Shown: one piece after another, positions 16,557 to 18,448 of the stretch
Numbering within the stretch: the stretch's first letter is position 1
How the letters are laid out: every line of letters starts with the position of its first letter
From: an uncultured Chitinophagaceae bacterium
GTDB lineage: Bacteria > Bacteroidota > Bacteroidia > Chitinophagales > Chitinophagaceae
Assembly: GCA_934502905.1 (NCBI GenBank)
Contig: CAKSVK010000064.1
Location: 1 to 18,448, forward strand
Reading direction: 5' to 3'
Length of the DNA: 18,448 bases
Translations under genes and position numbers: made by a program
The notes under the pieces: model-generated
What the model was told of the DNA's origin: nothing
Databases searched by the model: none
Seen by the model: only the letters and a program-made list of their open reading frames with translations

Positions 16557-16760
16557 ATGATGACAAACGAAACACAAACCAAATACCCAACTCACACGGT
16601 TTACACTCTCAAAGAAAAAGAAGGGCAGGAAAAACCGGACTGGATCAAAGTCGGCGCGGCCTGGGAACACGGCGATCAGGACGGTATGAATATCATCTTG
16701 AATGTCCTGGGACAGGATGTCACCGTGACAGTTCGGAAGAATAAGCAGAAAGCCGAGTAA
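16557..16760 (+). CDS. Small hypothetical protein of mobile-element type
   Basis: This 67-residue hydrophilic protein contains PDWIKVGAAWEHGDQDGMNI followed by alternating hydrophobic residues, suggesting a small beta-rich fold. The pattern of a tryptophan-containing IKVGAAWxHxDxxGxNI block resembles small accessory proteins found beside ArdC-type and conjugation genes. I know no function for them. AAGGAG (16546-16551) precedes two consecutive ATG codons at 16557 and 16560; either could be the start. It is the last gene of the plus-strand cluster and is followed after three bases by a strong intrinsic terminator. Confidence 0.7.
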   Translation: MMTNETQTKYPTHTVYTLKEKEGQEKPDWIKVGAAWEHGDQDGMNIILNVLGQDVTVTVRKNKQKAE

Positions 16761-16763
16761 TGA

Positions 16764-16796
16764 AAAAGCCGGGCAGCTTGGAGCTGTCCGGCTTTT
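16764..16796 (+). terminator. Intrinsic terminator ending the ardC cluster
   Basis: A 12-bp stem (16767-16778 with 16782-16793, one G-T pair) encloses a 3-base TGG loop. It is flanked by AAA before and TTT after, which extend the stem, and it begins just after the last stop codon. The GC-rich core and T-run make it a convincing rho-independent terminator. Confidence 0.88.
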
Positions 16797-16844
16797 CTAC
16801 CGATTGAAGGAGTGTTGCACTATTTTCGTTTTCAGGATTTGACC

Positions 16845-16868
16845 AAAAAAGGAATATCTTACCCTTTT
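16845..16868 (-). terminator. Weak possible terminator for the minus-strand hypothetical genes
   Basis: On the minus strand, AAAAGG overlapping the stop codon can pair with CCTTTT ten bases later and is followed by more Ts. The stem is only six mostly A-T pairs, so the support is modest. Confidence 0.3.
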
Positions 16869-17349
16869 AATCAACTCCCGAACTCTTGATAGAGTTACGC
16901 TTATCGATTGCTTCTATGAGTTTTTTTATCAATAGATCTAGAAAGTCTTCTGATGCAAATAGATTGTAAAAGAAAGCGACTAACGCGATAAGTACTACCC
17001 AAGCCAAATTGGCCAATAGATTCACACCTATGTCACGAAATAAAGATGATTTGGGAGCCACGACATCGTTGACTGCTTTGATTTTAGCGTCAAGATTATG
17101 AATTAATTTCTTGGACTCTTCGTTGAAGAGATTGGCCTGATAAAGAGCTAATAACTTTGTTGCTCTCTCTTTATTCCCTTCTATGAAAGAAGGAGTGCAA
17201 CCGTTATTAGCAAATTCTCTTAATGCCTTATCAATCTCGGATGGTTTCTTATTTTCATTAAGAAGCCTCTCAACATAAGTAGATTTTTGCTCTTTGTACA
17301 ATGCATAAGCGACAAATGAAATGATGTCAGTATCATCCTGTACATACAT
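16867..17349 (-). CDS. Hypothetical protein with one C-terminal transmembrane segment
   Basis: This 160-residue protein has a soluble N-terminal part that opens with DDTDIISFVAYALYKEQKSTY and continues as charged helices with likely coiled coil (about 60-95). A single strong membrane segment follows (LANLAWVVLIALVAFFYNLF, about 111-130) and then a short charged tail. I do not recognise a named family. A soluble sensor-like part joined to one late membrane helix is a shape seen in membrane-disrupting effectors and in element maintenance proteins, but that is only analogy. I prefer the ATG at 17349. A TTG at 17391 would add 14 residues but is preceded by CCTCC rather than a ribosome binding site. 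It lies downstream of a 104-residue gene on the same strand and may share its transcript. Confidence 0.7.
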   Translation of the reverse strand: MYVQDDTDIISFVAYALYKEQKSTYVERLLNENKKPSEIDKALREFANNGCTPSFIEGNKERATKLLALYQANLFNEESKKLIHNLDAKIKAVNDVVAPKSSLFRDIGVNLLANLAWVVLIALVAFFYNLFASEDFLDLLIKKLIEAIDKRNSIKSSGVD

Positions 17350-17423
17350 TTGAAAACACTTGCTTACGCTGTGCTTCTTTGGTTTAGTCAAGGTATAGGA
17401 GGGAATTCGTTAAAAAATATATT

Positions 17424-17738
17424 CTATAGACGAAGTCGTCGTATAATCGTATCGGCTTCTTCTCGAGTATAGCTTTTTACTTTGTCCGCAGCTCTCTTTA
17501 CAGCATCCAAATGACCTGCCAGATCACGTTCGGCTATTGCTGTATCTAATTTCTTGTCGAGCTGCATCATTTTTTCGGTTACAGCTGCCATAGCGCTCGA
17601 GAAAAGTTTTTTTGAGTCTGTACTATCATCCATATGACTAAACCCGCTTCTATTTGAGTGTCCAGTTGCTGTTAAGTAATTTACAAGCCCATTCGTCGTC
17701 TTGAATATATGGCTGGATCTGTTCCTATTTTTGCTCAT
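17424..17738 (-). CDS. Hypothetical protein, small and helical
   Basis: This 104-residue protein has a serine/asparagine-rich N-terminus (about 1-42) and a helical, charged C-terminal half with coiled-coil character (AAVTEKMMQLDKKLDTAIAE, then AADKVKSYTREEADTIIRRL). No motif is recognisable. It starts with ATG at 17738 without a clear ribosome binding site and lies upstream of the membrane-segment gene on the same strand with a gap of 74 bases (32 if that gene starts at the TTG), so the two may form an operon. The 264 bases between this gene and the next (17739-18002) are AT-rich and hold no gene that I can support. Confidence 0.55.
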   Translation of the reverse strand: MSKNRNRSSHIFKTTNGLVNYLTATGHSNRSGFSHMDDSTDSKKLFSSAMAAVTEKMMQLDKKLDTAIAERDLAGHLDAVKRAADKVKSYTREEADTIIRRLRL

Positions 17739-18002
17739 TATATTCGATATTAAACTTAATGTCTATGTATTTAAATAACGTTATGAATTTTACAGTATAC
17801 ATAGTTCCATATTAATATTTTCTGATCCGACGGATTGGAGTAGGCATGAGGCTCTTCCTATCTGGATAGATAAAACGCTTAAAACTAGTTATTTACTCTC
17901 TAATGACATTGATCGCTTTATAATTTAAAATCAATCCAAACAATGCCCTTTTTTCGGAAAATAAGTGCCTCATCAAAGTGTAGGCGCTATCAAGTTGTAA
18001 GC

Positions 18003-18401
18003 TCAGTCTTGATTGCTTTTGACAGTGATGTCAATCACACTTGTATTGCAGGACTTTGGATTTGAAGCATACCGAGGGTCAACGCCCGTCAAAATCCTTG
18101 GCACATGATCCAAAAACTCCATAAATAGGCCTTCTAGCCCGTATCCCTTCAGTGTGACAGTATGGCTTGAGAATTCCAGCTTAATTTCATTCATATCTTC
18201 CTTTGGGACAAATTCCGCCGCCACCAGATACGCATAGTTAAAAAACATGCTTTTGCCGTCTGGCCATACAAAACAGACATTACGCGTTCCTCCAGGGCCA
18301 TCATAACGGCCTGGATCTATTCGATCAGAATTGGAATCCTGATTGGCGGCAGGATTGTTTTCCCGCATCTTGTCAAAACGGAGGTTAAATCCTTGGCTCA
18401 T
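18003..18401 (-). CDS. Hypothetical protein
   Basis: This 132-residue protein has a central block NVCFVWPDGKSMFFNYAYLV followed by alternating strands (IKLEFSSHTVTLKGYGLEGLF), suggesting a compact beta-rich domain. The first 40 residues are polar and probably disordered. No catalytic motif or signal peptide is visible and I assign no function. The ATG at 18401 is preceded by a weak GAGAT. Its promoter would lie in the last 47 bases of the window or beyond. Confidence 0.65.
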   Translation of the reverse strand: MSQGFNLRFDKMRENNPAANQDSNSDRIDPGRYDGPGGTRNVCFVWPDGKSMFFNYAYLVAAEFVPKEDMNEIKLEFSSHTVTLKGYGLEGLFMEFLDHVPRILTGVDPRYASNPKSCNTSVIDITVKSNQD

Positions 18402-18448
18402 AATCTCGGTCTGGTTTAGGTTTGGTTACAGGACGCACAGGAGGGGTA

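Overview
The window is an AT-rich accessory region, most likely part of an integrated or integrable genomic island. It carries a block of anti-phage defence genes on the left, an integrase with an attachment-site region in the middle, and a plasmid/ICE-type maintenance block on the right. The host cannot be fixed from the sequence. The right block (about 14,000-16,800) has strong AGGAGG-type ribosome binding sites, good intrinsic terminators, an AlpA-like regulator of proteobacterial style and a tRNA end with an encoded CCA. These favour a low-GC gammaproteobacterium (Legionella/Coxiella-like). The left defence genes mostly lack Shine-Dalgarno sequences, and the abiE promoter also fits the Bacteroidota pattern TAnnTTTG, so those genes may have arrived by transfer or the host may be a Bacteroidota. 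I hold both options open.

Region 1 (1-5,870), mostly minus strand. After the tail of an unknown plus-strand gene comes a minus-strand cluster, read right to left: abiEi (antitoxin/autorepressor), abiEii (nucleotidyltransferase toxin), an OLD-family ATPase-TOPRIM nuclease, and a UvrD-like helicase. The last two form a Gabija-type (class 2 OLD) pair. The order, overlaps and single visible promoter suggest that a type IV toxin-antitoxin module leads a Gabija-like operon. A 20-bp perfect palindrome with a TTCG loop lies beyond the abiE promoter.

Region 2 (6,158-12,105), plus strand. This is a complete and apparently intact type I restriction-modification operon, hsdR-hsdM-hsdS, with a 4-bp gap and then an 8-bp overlap.

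Region 3 (12,333-13,775). A P4/DUF4102-type tyrosine integrase on the minus strand is followed by the 3' half of a tRNA-Thr(GGU) gene. On each side of that fragment lies a tandem pair of the 11-mer CCAGTRCTACG. This arm-core-arm layout looks like an attP or a junction between two tandem islands, not a simple attL or attR.

Region 4 (14,029-16,796), plus strand. It holds an AlpA-like DNA-binding protein with its own terminator, a Toprim/primase-like protein, an ArdC-family antirestriction protein and two small downstream genes ending at a strong terminator.

Region 5 (16,845-18,448), minus strand. It holds three genes without recognised function, one encoding a protein with a single C-terminal membrane segment.

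The genes I could identify fit one theme: block incoming DNA (type I R-M, Gabija-like, AbiE) while mobilising and protecting the element's own DNA (integrase, AlpA, Toprim, ArdC).
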